Shown here: one piece after another, positions 1 through 6,768 of the stretch
How positions within the stretch are numbered: position 1 is the first letter of the stretch
How the letters are laid out: each line of letters starts with the position of its first letter
From: Bacillota bacterium
GTDB taxonomy: Bacteria > Bacillota > Clostridia > Lachnospirales > Lachnospiraceae
DNA length: 15,924 nt
Direction of reading: 5' to 3'
Assembly (NCBI GenBank): GCA_023392995.1
Contig: JAEWMZ010000057.1
Coordinates: 1-15,924 of the forward strand
Position numbers and translations under genes: made by a program
Notes under the pieces: model-generated
What the model was told of the DNA's origin: nothing
The model's input: only the letters and a program-made list of their open reading frames with translations
The model's database searches: none

Positions 1-142
1 CCGTTCTGAAACAGTAAAAAATCCTGAGACAAAGGAATATAGCCGGGTATATCAATTCGTAGATCCAATTGCTGAGCATTACCTCAACCATAAAAACCAT
101 CAATATAAGGATGATGAGTTTGAAATAAGAATCTATAAATAG
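1..142 (+). CDS. 3' end of an unidentified protein (partial)
   Basis: The plus strand is open from base 2 to a TAG at 140-142, giving 46 residues that end in FEIRIYK. The reading is rich in charged and aromatic residues (RVYQFVDPIAEHYLNHKNH) and looks like the C-terminus of a soluble protein. It is the only plus-strand gene in the window and runs towards the germination operon. I do not recognise the family from this tail. The start and most of the protein lie left of the window. Confidence 0.5.
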   Translation, partial: RSETVKNPETKEYSRVYQFVDPIAEHYLNHKNHQYKDDEFEIRIYK

Positions 143-151
143 AGCTAATAA

Positions 152-197
152 CGGAAAAGAGGTTTTCTACATGTGTAGATTGTTCTTCTCTTCTCCG
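152..197 (+). terminator. Imperfect hairpin after the plus-strand gene, possible terminator
   Basis: The outer arms 152-161 and 188-197 match at 9 of 10 positions (CGGAAAAGAG against CTCTTCTCCG). An inner stem TCTAC/GTAGA (166-170 and 175-179) closes on the loop ATGT. The hairpin starts ten bases after the TAG. The following T-rich stretch (CCTTTTATT) begins several bases after the stem, so this is not a textbook terminator. Confidence 0.4.
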
Positions 198-256
198 GTC
201 AGCTCCTTTTATTCATACTGCTTTTTAGGCAATTGCGAAACTCAGAAACTTAAGCT

Positions 257-346
257 ATTGTATACACAACATATACTGTTTCGAAGCGGAAGCTAAGCCC
301 GAAGGAAGCGTTGGAGCGTAGAAATAGTATATGTTGTGTATACAAT
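257..346. repeat. 90-bp foldback element with perfect 21-bp arms
   Basis: Bases 257-277 are the exact reverse complement of 326-346. Pairing continues inwards with GTTTC (278-282) against GAAAT (321-325), including one G-T pair, for a stem of about 26 bp. The 38-base interior is purine-rich and GC-richer than the arms, with GAAGCGGAAGC and GGAAGCGTTGGAGCG. It lies between the convergent plus-strand gene tail and gerB. There is no T tract at the edge, so a simple terminator is less likely than a dispersed repeat of MITE or REP type. Confidence 0.7.
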
Positions 347-374
347 TACGATAACTATATTATTTCACAATATT

Positions 375-1475
375 CTAATCCTGTTTTCTTATCTTCTTTC
401 GTTTCACCAAACATAGCAGTGCTAATATCAGCGGGACTACATATTGAAAGATCAGATTCAGATTAACGATGATATATTGATACAAATAATTAAACTCAAA
501 CTGTGTACTACTTAAGTAGTACGTCAAATAGAATATAATCATAGCCAGGGGAGTATATAAATAATTACATTCTGTAAGGTGAAAGATCCAGGTAATGCAT
601 CTCATTAATAGAATGGCAAAGATACAGATCGCCGCAAAATCAGATAGGATGCAAATCAAGGTAACAAACACCTCAAAGCGTTCAAAAATATTAAAGAAAG
701 ATATACTTTTTACTGTGATATAAAACGGGAATGGTAAGTTCGCCGTTAAGCTGGTACCAGAAATCCCAAAGGTAAAGAGGGTTATAACAAAGGCCAGAAC
801 CGTAAAGGTTAGTAGACCAAACCAGAGTTTACGCAGATGCTGCTTTGTTACAGATATTCCAAGCTTATCCGCAAAGAATAAGGCTATAATAATATTACCA
901 CCAATCGCGATGACATACTTAGAAGCCAAAATGGTACTTTTTAAATGAATTGTAGAAACTGGCAGCAAATAGTCCTTTCTGATCCGGGTCATCGCACATA
1001 GGAACAAAACTGCAAAAAAAACTAAAATGGTGCCCAGGGTTAATTCAGAGAACCGGAATATAGTTTTAATCCCGCGAATCAGAGCATAAAAAACCAATAC
1101 AATCATGATTGACATAAAGAAATCTGATTTCGTCCTTGGCATGAGCGTAAACTGCATAGTCAGACTATAAGCGGTAACCTTAGCTGTTATGGCAAGCAAA
1201 ATCCATAACAAATAACATAAGATAACCAGCTTGGCTAAGACCGTGCCGATCAATTGCTCCATAATTTCGTAGAAATTAAGCCCTGGATAGGATTTGATCA
1301 GCAAAATCACAATGGCAGTCAGCGGAACGGTAGCCACAACAGACCAGACCGGACTTAAATATCCGCTTCTACCTGCCTCCGAAGCCAGCATTTGAGGCAT
1401 CTGACGAAGAATAGAGGATACCGATATAAATAAATACATAAATGTAATTTGACGAAGGGTTACTTCTCGATTCAC
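375..1475 (-). CDS. Spore germination protein, GerB subunit (GerAB/ArcD/ProY family permease)
   Basis: This is the integral membrane subunit of a GerA-type germinant receptor in the spore inner membrane, distantly related to amino acid/polyamine/organocation transporters. The 366 residues fit the family. About ten hydrophobic segments are visible, beginning near residues 10-30 (FMYLFISVSSILRQMPQML) and 42-60, and the protein ends in a basic tail (KRKKIRKQD). The early Q-I-T-F and later YPGLNFYEI match the start of this family. The start codon is GTG, chosen because GAGGTG lies about seven bases upstream and the preceding gene stops ten bases away. It is the last gene of the operon GerA-GerC-small protein-GerB. 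Which paralogue (gerA, gerB or gerK type) and which germinant cannot be told from sequence. Confidence 0.93.
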   Translation of the reverse strand: MNREVTLRQITFMYLFISVSSILRQMPQMLASEAGRSGYLSPVWSVVATVPLTAIVILLIKSYPGLNFYEIMEQLIGTVLAKLVILCYLLWILLAITAKVTAYSLTMQFTLMPRTKSDFFMSIMIVLVFYALIRGIKTIFRFSELTLGTILVFFAVLFLCAMTRIRKDYLLPVSTIHLKSTILASKYVIAIGGNIIIALFFADKLGISVTKQHLRKLWFGLLTFTVLAFVITLFTFGISGTSLTANLPFPFYITVKSISFFNIFERFEVFVTLICILSDFAAICIFAILLMRCITWIFHLTECNYLYTPLAMIIFYLTYYLSSTQFEFNYLYQYIIVNLNLIFQYVVPLILALLCLVKRKKIRKQD

Positions 1476-1485
1476 CGCTCACACC

Positions 1486-1674
1486 TCATTTCATATATTT
1501 TTCCATTGCTGTGGTCAAGCTGGGCAAATATGGATTTAGGATATATACAATCCCCAGAGCCAGACCACCCAGGGAAAATAATAAATATAAGGCAAAATTT
1601 CTTTTCTTACTTAAGATCTTTTCCCGTTGTCTGATGAAGGTATAGATAATTGTAAATGAAAACACATAAATCAT
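1486..1674 (-). CDS. Small two-segment membrane protein of the germination operon
   Basis: This 62-residue ORF lies between the GerC and GerB genes with a strong GAGGAG site about seven bases before its ATG, and it ends ten bases before the GerB start. Hydrophobic stretches at residues 1-14 (MIYVFSFTIIYTF) and about 27-46 (FALYLLFSLGGLALGIVYIL) are separated by a basic loop (RQREKILSKKR), giving a two-pass membrane topology. Some Bacillus ger operons carry small two-pass D subunits that change receptor behaviour. Size, topology and place suggest an analogous role here, but that is inference, as I see no sequence motif proving homology. The 89-base gap to the GerC stop contains no other gene. 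Confidence 0.8.
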   Translation of the reverse strand: MIYVFSFTIIYTFIRQREKILSKKRNFALYLLFSLGGLALGIVYILNPYLPSLTTAMEKYMK

Positions 1675-1763
1675 AAGGCTCTCCTCTTTCCTAAGTTAAC
1701 TTTGCGGGAACGCAAAGAAGCACACTCCCTTGCTAAAATTTTGCGCTGGGGCAGCGCCATATA

Positions 1764-2960
1764 TCACCAGTAATTCGCAAATTCTTTCCTTTGATCCTGT
1801 GCTCCCAGGAGAAAGGATTTTGAAATTCTTGATTGAACCTTATATTGATACCTGATACCCGATACTTCCTTTGCCCAGGTATCTTTAATACTCTTCCACT
1901 GGGCATAATTTTGATTCTCAACAATACGTGCTAGATTCAGGATATCAAGTCCGCTCTCTATGGAGTAGTTTACCGGCTTCTCAAGAATAGCCTTAATATA
2001 ATTATTCTGATCCTTTGTCAGCTTATCCAGCTCCTGCGTAGTAAACACATCCTTTTGGGTTAATACTTCCTTTAGCATAGATTCAAAGCTCACCGTAATG
2101 GTTACTGTCACCTGCTTATCCTTTAGTTCTGACTTTAGCTTTGTGTTGGTAAAGGATATATACAGACCCACCTCATTGTCCAGATAGATCGGATAGCTCC
2201 TCATAATATTACGAATAAAATTAACTCCATCCGAGGTCTCATGATCTAAATAATCCACCAGCATTAGCTGATTGAACACTGCGTATCCATCGATCAGATA
2301 CCCTGACTTGTCGGCCAGCAGGTATGGCACAAGAACGCAGGAGTCAGTTTGCTTCATATCATTTAGGATATTTACCATGGTATTATCATTCCGAGTAAGG
2401 GTTTCCTGCTGCTTTTGCTTCATAGCATCCAGATCCTCATGGATGGTTTGCTTATTATCAATTCCTTCCTGAACGAAGTCTGCTGCTTTTTTCCCTTTGG
2501 TAACATAGATCAAGGCTTCCATTTTAATAGTTTCGTCCCGGGAAAGAAAATCCAGACTTTGGGCTAAGCCCTGCTTTGCTGCCCCCTCACCAATCAGAAA
2601 GGAGCCGGCTTGCGCAAGAGAGATGGATTTCTTATTCTTCAGCTTTAAATCCTCTAAAGCTTCATAGGCTGATTTTCCCGAACCTGTAGCTACCTCTTCC
2701 GTTCCGGCACCGCTAGAACCTGCTTCAGGGTCAGCGCCCCCTCCGGCGCTATGAAGGGCACTTAAGGTATATTCACCGTTCTCATAATCAATTGCCACCA
2801 CCAGAACTAAATCAATCTCATCGATTTCCTTCCTGCTCATATCATGAGTGCATCCGCTGAATATAAATGGAAAGATAAAAAAGAACATGATTTTAACAGC
2901 CCGTTTTATCCATCGACTCTTCCTATTATTCTTTTCCTTCAATACAGATAACCTATTCAT
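1764..2960 (-). CDS. Ger(x)C family spore germination lipoprotein (GerC subunit)
   Basis: This is the lipoprotein subunit of the germinant receptor, expected to be anchored on the outer face of the spore inner membrane. The N-terminus has a basic stretch (RKSRWIKR, residues 13-20), a hydrophobic core (about 24-35) and a lipobox ending FSGC with the lipidated Cys at residue 37. Next comes the family signature EIDEIDLVLVVAIDYENGEY, followed by the Spore_GerAC region, giving a usual length of 398 residues. A low-complexity Gly/Ser/Ala patch (GGGADPEAGSSGAGTEE) follows the first domain strand. AGGAG lies 11 bases before the ATG, and the gene begins 14 bases after the GerA stop, so the two are cotranscribed. 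Confidence 0.93.
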   Translation of the reverse strand: MNRLSVLKEKNNRKSRWIKRAVKIMFFFIFPFIFSGCTHDMSRKEIDEIDLVLVVAIDYENGEYTLSALHSAGGGADPEAGSSGAGTEEVATGSGKSAYEALEDLKLKNKKSISLAQAGSFLIGEGAAKQGLAQSLDFLSRDETIKMEALIYVTKGKKAADFVQEGIDNKQTIHEDLDAMKQKQQETLTRNDNTMVNILNDMKQTDSCVLVPYLLADKSGYLIDGYAVFNQLMLVDYLDHETSDGVNFIRNIMRSYPIYLDNEVGLYISFTNTKLKSELKDKQVTVTITVSFESMLKEVLTQKDVFTTQELDKLTKDQNNYIKAILEKPVNYSIESGLDILNLARIVENQNYAQWKSIKDTWAKEVSGIRYQYKVQSRISKSFLLGAQDQRKEFANYW

Positions 2961-2974
2961 TCATCCCACAGCTC

Positions 2975-4432
2975 CTATGTTTTTTGTTTGGTGCGATTGT
3001 TCGGTGCAATTGCCTGCGGCCGTTTACGAAAATAGTTTACCGGGAACCGGAACAGCGTATCCTTGTGGTTACTTTCATCAATATCAACAAAGGGTGACAT
3101 ATAGGCCACACCATAATTATCTATGCTGCAAAGGTGCGTCAAGATGAGAATAAGGCCGATTGCCAGACCCAGAAAACCTCCTGCGGCTGCTAAAAAAGCA
3201 AATAGAAACCGGATTACACGGATGCCGCTGCTTAAATCCTGATTTGGCATCATAAATCCTGCAATTCCGGCTAAGGCTACAACAACTACAACGAGGGGTG
3301 AGATTAAATTTGCGGATACCGCGGATTGACCGACAACAATACCCCCAAGGATTGACATAGCCGTACCTACTGCCTTCGGTAACCGCAGACCGGCTTCAAT
3401 TAATATCTCAAACGCAACTAATAAACCTAATACCTCGGAAGAGGAGGAAAATGGCACATTCTCTTTCGCTTGCTGGGTAGACAGGGCAAGCTGAACCGGA
3501 AGCATTTGATTTTGATAGGTGGTTGCCGCAATATAGAAGGCGGGAAGAAATATGGTAATGATCATGGCGAGATATCGTATGAACCGAAGCGCTGACCCAA
3601 CATAAAAATGATTGGCATAATCCTCCGGTGACTGCATCAGCATTGGAAGCTGACAAGGTAGAAGGTAAACAAAGGGCATTCCATCCACCACCAGCCCCAC
3701 CCTACCGTCCGAAAGATTTGCAGAGACACGATCCGGCCGCTGGGTATACATGATCTGGGGGAACAGACTTTTTTTATGCTCAATTAAGAATTCCTCAATA
3801 AAGGCTGGCGTAGAAATATTATCAATATCAATCGCGTTAATTTTTTGCCTGATTTTATCTACCAGCTCCAAATTTGCAACATTACTGATATAGCATAGTG
3901 ACATATCAGTCTTTGATAATCTTCCTACTGTAAGGGATTCCATAACCAGATACTCTGATCTGATCCGTCTTCGGATTAATGCGGTATTGGTTCGCATCGC
4001 CTCAATAAAGGAATCCTTGGCCCCCTTTACCACGCCCTCTTCCGTAGGCTCTGATACCGATCTTTTCTCAAACTTCTTTATATCATAGATAATGGCCTTT
4101 TTTTCACCATCAAAAATAAAAGCCACATTCCCGCTTAGTACTGACTTCAATAGCAGCTGATAGTCACTCTCCTCTGAAGTAAATACATGGTAGGAACCGC
4201 CATTTAACAGGTAATCCATGACAGCCCGTTCCGTCACATATTCTTTGATAAAGGGGTCTGCCAGCATTGTCTGAAAAATCCCCTCATCTACAAGAGTAGA
4301 ATCGATTAATCCGTCAACGCAGAAGATGTGGAAGGTAATATTATTTTGATTTATTTTTATCGGTCGGATTAAAATGTCACTGCTTTTAGAAAACAATTCT
4401 TTGATTGCTTTTGAATTAATCACTTGCTCCAT
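2975..4432 (-). CDS. Spore germination protein, GerA family (GerA subunit)
   Basis: This is the largest receptor subunit, with an N-terminal cytosolic domain implicated in germinant response and a C-terminal membrane domain. Its 485 residues match the family. Visible signatures are CVDGLIDSTLVDEG near residues 34-47, the RPDRVSANLSDGRVGLVVDG stretch with G243 to G251, and then MPFVYLLPCQLP. Membrane segments follow in FIRYLAMIITIFLPAFYIA, in the region from about residue 340 rich in Gly, Ala and Val, and near the C-terminus (FLFAFLAAAGGFLGLAIGLILIL). The ATG has GAGGT nine bases upstream. It is the first gene of the operon. Forespore sigma-G control would be expected for such operons, but I find no convincing sigma-G promoter upstream. 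Confidence 0.95.
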   Translation of the reverse strand: MEQVINSKAIKELFSKSSDILIRPIKINQNNITFHIFCVDGLIDSTLVDEGIFQTMLADPFIKEYVTERAVMDYLLNGGSYHVFTSEESDYQLLLKSVLSGNVAFIFDGEKKAIIYDIKKFEKRSVSEPTEEGVVKGAKDSFIEAMRTNTALIRRRIRSEYLVMESLTVGRLSKTDMSLCYISNVANLELVDKIRQKINAIDIDNISTPAFIEEFLIEHKKSLFPQIMYTQRPDRVSANLSDGRVGLVVDGMPFVYLLPCQLPMLMQSPEDYANHFYVGSALRFIRYLAMIITIFLPAFYIAATTYQNQMLPVQLALSTQQAKENVPFSSSSEVLGLLVAFEILIEAGLRLPKAVGTAMSILGGIVVGQSAVSANLISPLVVVVVALAGIAGFMMPNQDLSSGIRVIRFLFAFLAAAGGFLGLAIGLILILTHLCSIDNYGVAYMSPFVDIDESNHKDTLFRFPVNYFRKRPQAIAPNNRTKQKT

Positions 4433-4617
4433 CTTAGATTTACCTCATATTCCCAAAGCTTAAAGCTTTCTATTCCGTTTCAATTACAAAACCCAATATT
4501 AACTACTACTTTAATATTTTCTCAGAATTGAGATTCTTTATTCACTCCGGTGAATATTTTCATTTTTCTGTGCAATATGACAATCCAGCAATTGCTTCTT
4601 AGACAGTTGCAAAATAA

Positions 4618-4680
4618 AAAAGGCTCCTCCTTCTCCTCCCGGTTGATCGACTTCAACCGGTGGAAAAGGAACAGCCTTTT
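4618..4680 (-). terminator. Rho-independent terminator between the DUF6514-like gene and the germination operon
   Basis: Arms 4618-4625 and 4673-4680 (AAAAGGCT/AGCCTTTT) and 4639-4646 and 4653-4660 (CCGGTTGA/TCAACCGG) are perfect, joined by a partly paired purine/pyrimidine section. On the minus strand the stem is followed by CCTTTTTTATTTT, a good U-tract, so it would end transcripts of the 96-residue gene at 4783-5073 before they reach the germination genes. The remaining gene-free bases between 4433 and 4782 hold the gerA leader and no other clear signal. Confidence 0.8.
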
Positions 4681-4782
4681 CTAAGTCATTCTTGTCATTT
4701 TTTGTGTAGTCAGTTCTTAAGTTCATGACATCATTCATGATCGCTCGTATCTTAATGGTATTTTTAAACTTATAATATATGG

Positions 4783-5073
4783 TTAATCGTTTATGTATCT
4801 TCCCGGACCGGAGAACTGCTTCCCAAAATAATCTTCTGCAACATCTTTGATATGTATCGGTAAAACTTTACCCTTTGCTATGAGATATAGGAAAAATTCT
4901 GCCTCACCCTCATCTTCCGTTAAATTCTCCAGATAGCAATAATGCTTCTCTTTTATCTGCTCGTAGTAACCTTCAAGACTGTATAGCGCATTCTTGAATA
5001 TTAGTTTGTACACAACTTGCGTATCTTCATCCTTGATTGTTTTTTTGTAGGCACCTAGCAATTGTTCTGCCAT
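4783..5073 (-). CDS. Small conserved-looking protein, tentatively DUF6514 family
   Basis: This is a 96-residue soluble protein beginning MAEQLLGAYKKTIKDE. The same frame stays open far upstream to 5397, but that extension runs through the palindrome and reads as Pro/Arg/Cys-rich nonsense. The ATG at 5073 was therefore chosen, with AAGGGTGG about seven bases before it and an extended -10 promoter some 65 bases upstream. The pattern LYSLEGYYEQI, then an acidic LTEDEGEAEFFLYLIAKGKV, then LPIHIKDVAEDYF resembles the DUF6514 layout of an early YGIEI-like strand and a P-x-H-x-x-D-V-x-E-D ending. That assignment is from memory and uncertain. No function is known to me. It is transcribed alone and closed by the terminator at 4618-4680. 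Confidence 0.72.
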   Translation of the reverse strand: MAEQLLGAYKKTIKDEDTQVVYKLIFKNALYSLEGYYEQIKEKHYCYLENLTEDEGEAEFFLYLIAKGKVLPIHIKDVAEDYFGKQFSGPGRYIND

Positions 5074-5136
5074 ATCACGCCACCCTTCGTTATGGTATCT
5101 TTTACGACTACATAAATGATATCTATTGACTATATT

Positions 5137-5145
5137 ATTATAGCA
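5137..5145 (-). promoter_or_regulatory. Extended -10 promoter of the 96-residue gene
   Basis: The minus strand reads TGCTATAAT, a perfect TATAAT preceded by the TGn extension. It lies about 65 bases before the ATG at 5073. No good -35 hexamer is seen 16-18 bases further upstream, which is acceptable for an extended -10 promoter. Confidence 0.55.
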
Positions 5146-5232
5146 TAACGGGAAATAATATCGATAGGGGATTGGAGGAAATAAAAATCCGATGAAAATC
5201 TGAGGTGGAGGAAAGAATGGGAAGACGGTGGA

Positions 5233-5450
5233 CGGACTTTCTGGGGAGGGTTTTGAAGGCCTGGGAAGGGGATACGGGGGACATGTGGTTTCGTCCTCAA
5301 GACACCGCACCTCTAAGATCGCCCTGGAAAGACATGCATAGGGCGCAAGTCTTTCCAGTACGGTCTTAGAGGCACGTTGTCTTCCGAAATGAAACACATT
5401 GCCCCCCGTATCCCCCTCCCAGGCTGCTATTGACTATGGAGGAAAGTCCG
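5233..5450. repeat. 218-bp imperfect palindrome, possible REP/BIME-like or MITE-like element
   Basis: The two halves fold onto each other almost throughout. Paired blocks are 5233-5241 with 5442-5450 (CGGACTTTC), 5259-5280 with 5402-5424 (GCCTGGGA then GGGGATACGGGGG), 5310-5318 with 5364-5372 (CCTCTAAGA) and 5324-5333 with 5349-5358 (CTGGAAAGAC). The central loop is only about 15 bases (5334-5348) and contains ATGCAT. Blocks are separated by similar but mismatched spacers. G-runs on one arm and C-runs on the other stand out against the AT-rich surroundings. It is not a plausible coding region and lies upstream of the promoter at 5137-5145. A large structured RNA is an alternative. Confidence 0.75.
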
Positions 5451-5538
5451 AGATTTATGTTTTTTGTTGGCTTGGAGCTAGTTAATCGTATGTCCGTTTG
5501 TTTGTTTATATTTTTTTATTATATAACTGTACATCAGA

Positions 5539-5649
5539 TTATATAGCGGAAAAGGCTCCTATTATTGCTTTTATTTCCCTTAATTCTTTTTCTGTTAAAA
5601 CATTTACATTTCCACCAAAAAGCACAAAGTATCCTGTGTTATCGGCATT
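5539..5649 (-). pseudogene. Possible short coding remnant
   Basis: One minus-strand frame reads NTGYFVLFGGNVNVLTEKEL followed by REIKAIIGAFSAI and a TAA at 5539-5541. Its amino acid make-up is protein-like, but it is preceded directly by a stop codon and has no ATG or ribosome binding site. It could be the C-terminal scrap of a decayed gene or a small ORF starting at an internal GTG. I do not recognise the family, and chance is possible at this length. Confidence 0.2.
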
Positions 5650-5689
5650 TTACCTGCCCCAGGCTTTTCAATTTCATGCAAATTAAAAG

Positions 5690-5747
5690 AAGGTACTGTA
5701 AAAACTATCTGCTGCGGGATGCAACAGAATCTTTTATTCAGTACCTT
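5690..5747. terminator. Hairpin downstream of the PIN cassette, probable terminator
   Basis: Outer arms 5690-5698 and 5739-5747 are perfect complements (AAGGTACTG/CAGTACCTT). An inner near-match CTGCTGC/GCAACAG closes on GGGAT, with an A-rich and T-rich side opposing each other between them. On the minus strand the stem is followed by CTTTTAATTT, a modest U-rich tail. It is the first good hairpin after the PIN gene stop, about 140 bases downstream. Confidence 0.45.
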
Positions 5748-5882
5748 TACGTATCATAGCTAAGTTGTTGATAATAATGCAGCTGGAACCTCCACCAAAA
5801 ACCAAAGTGCTCTCTTTCCAACAGCTTTTATGGAAAGGACTATGCTTTGACTTTCGTATATTTGCACATTGACAGTGTAATA

Positions 5883-6401
5883 TTATATCGTCAATATCTC
5901 AACACGGCTATCGCTCTGAAAATCCGTGTCATCTGTTATGTAAATGATATCTTTTTTGTTTGTAGCATCAACTACAAGATAATCATCAACAAAGCTTTCT
6001 ATCGTCTTAGTTGTAACGCTAACGTCACACAGTCCATATGCCACTTTTATCTCTGCTAGTGCGATTTTAACTTTTGACTGAACACTACTTCTTAAAACTG
6101 CATCTTTTCTGAAGTCTTTCTTCGTATATCTAGTTCGGTTTTTTCCTGTTGCACCAAGATGTAATTCATACTCCTTGTTTTCAATGCCGAAAATAAATTC
6201 TTGTAAATTTAGAGAAGTTACTAGCAAAGGATTTCCTTTACTCATAATCCTTTGTAGCAGCTTTGAGTACGCAGTATATTTAGAATAGGTACTTGAGTAG
6301 TATCCGGAATGAACAAAATACAAGATATTAGAATCTAATATAAATGTTACTGTATTATCAACTGTACCTAAATTAAAGCTATCAATTCTATTGACAGACA
6401 T
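5883..6401 (-). CDS. PIN-domain-like protein, probable metal-dependent ribonuclease of the three-gene cassette
   Basis: The 172 residues show the PIN-fold layout. A first strand ends in an Asp (TFILDSNILYF, D23). A conserved Glu sits in the next helix (LNLQEF, E68). A late acidic pair follows in FVDDYLVVDAT (D139/D140, D145), and a final strand carries TDDTDF (D157/D158/D160). These match the acidic Mg/Mn-binding residues of PIN nucleases, so the active site looks intact. The region between E68 and D139 (about residues 75-110) is rich in Lys, Arg and Thr and could contact RNA. The gene starts 12 bases after the STAS-like gene with GGGGG as its binding site, so translation is linked. PIN proteins are often toxins, but here the partners are a STAS-like protein and an ATPase rather than a usual antitoxin. 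The target is unknown. Confidence 0.75.
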   Translation of the reverse strand: MSVNRIDSFNLGTVDNTVTFILDSNILYFVHSGYYSSTYSKYTAYSKLLQRIMSKGNPLLVTSLNLQEFIFGIENKEYELHLGATGKNRTRYTKKDFRKDAVLRSSVQSKVKIALAEIKVAYGLCDVSVTTKTIESFVDDYLVVDATNKKDIIYITDDTDFQSDSRVEILTI

Positions 6402-6413
6402 TATATTCCCCCT

Positions 6414-6749
6414 TTATTCAAAATCAGCAAGAATTTCATCCTGCTTCCTTTGCTGCTCTTTCGTCAATGCATAATAATTTTTAGCATTATCCAAAGAATG
6501 TTGATAGGTAGAATCACCAACTTCTGAAAGATTTTTCAATTCAAATATTCTTTCATACGCATCAGGACCTATCTCCATAACATATTTAGCTAAAGCTGTA
6601 TTAAAGAATAATGTAGTAAAGATTTTTATTTCATCGAAATCTATTACAACCTTCTCTCCCCGATCAAACAATGGTTTAATAATAGCATCCAGTTTTCCTG
6701 CATCGTCCGCCGAAAAGCCTGTTTCAATATAATCTCTTGCTAATATCAT
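6414..6749 (-). CDS. STAS-like protein (DUF4325 family)
   Basis: This 111-residue protein has an N-terminal strand followed by a core IKPLFDRGEKVVIDFDEIKI and then FTTLFFNTALAKYV. That order (a buried strand with Asp pairs, then a Ser/Thr-rich turn leading into a helix) is the DUF4325/STAS-like pattern, related to SpoIIAA-type anti-sigma-factor antagonists. The turn IFTTLFFNTA lies where SpoIIAA-like proteins carry the regulatory Ser, so T-T could be a phosphorylation site; that is inference. The C-terminus is charged and helical (TKEQQRKQDEI). GAGGT precedes the ATG. The gene lies 19 bases after the ATP-binding gene and 12 before the PIN gene, which supports one transcript and a shared function. 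Confidence 0.8.
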   Translation of the reverse strand: MILARDYIETGFSADDAGKLDAIIKPLFDRGEKVVIDFDEIKIFTTLFFNTALAKYVMEIGPDAYERIFELKNLSEVGDSTYQHSLDNAKNYYALTKEQQRKQDEILADFE

Positions 6750-6768
6750 ACATAGTACCTCTTTTCAA

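Larger units (their letters stand above)
5451..5882. other. Gene-free interval between the palindrome and the PIN gene
   Basis: These 432 bases are AT-rich and contain no ORF with both a start and a ribosome binding site on either strand. They hold a hairpin at 5690-5747 and a possible gene remnant at 5539-5649, listed separately. The bases nearest the PIN stop codon show no clear U-tract terminator, so the end of the cassette transcript may be the hairpin at 5690-5747. Confidence 0.6.

Noticed and set aside
257..346. CRISPR repeat or riboswitch
   Set aside because: There is one inverted pair rather than regularly spaced direct repeats, and it lies downstream of both flanking genes, not in a leader.
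4433..4550. Sigma-G promoter upstream of gerA
   Set aside because: A TGAATA-like -35 is present, but no CATNNTA-like -10 occurs at a spacing of 17-18 bases, so I do not call it.
4538..4738. 66-residue minus-strand ORF starting MNDVMNLRTDYTKND
   Set aside because: It runs through the terminator hairpin at 4618-4680, has no ribosome binding site and its Pro/Gly-rich middle is simply the hairpin arms translated.
5074..5397. Long N-terminal extension of the 96-residue gene
   Set aside because: It is a translation of the palindrome and of the promoter region, Pro- and Cys-rich without protein character. The binding site and extended -10 promoter support the start at 5073.
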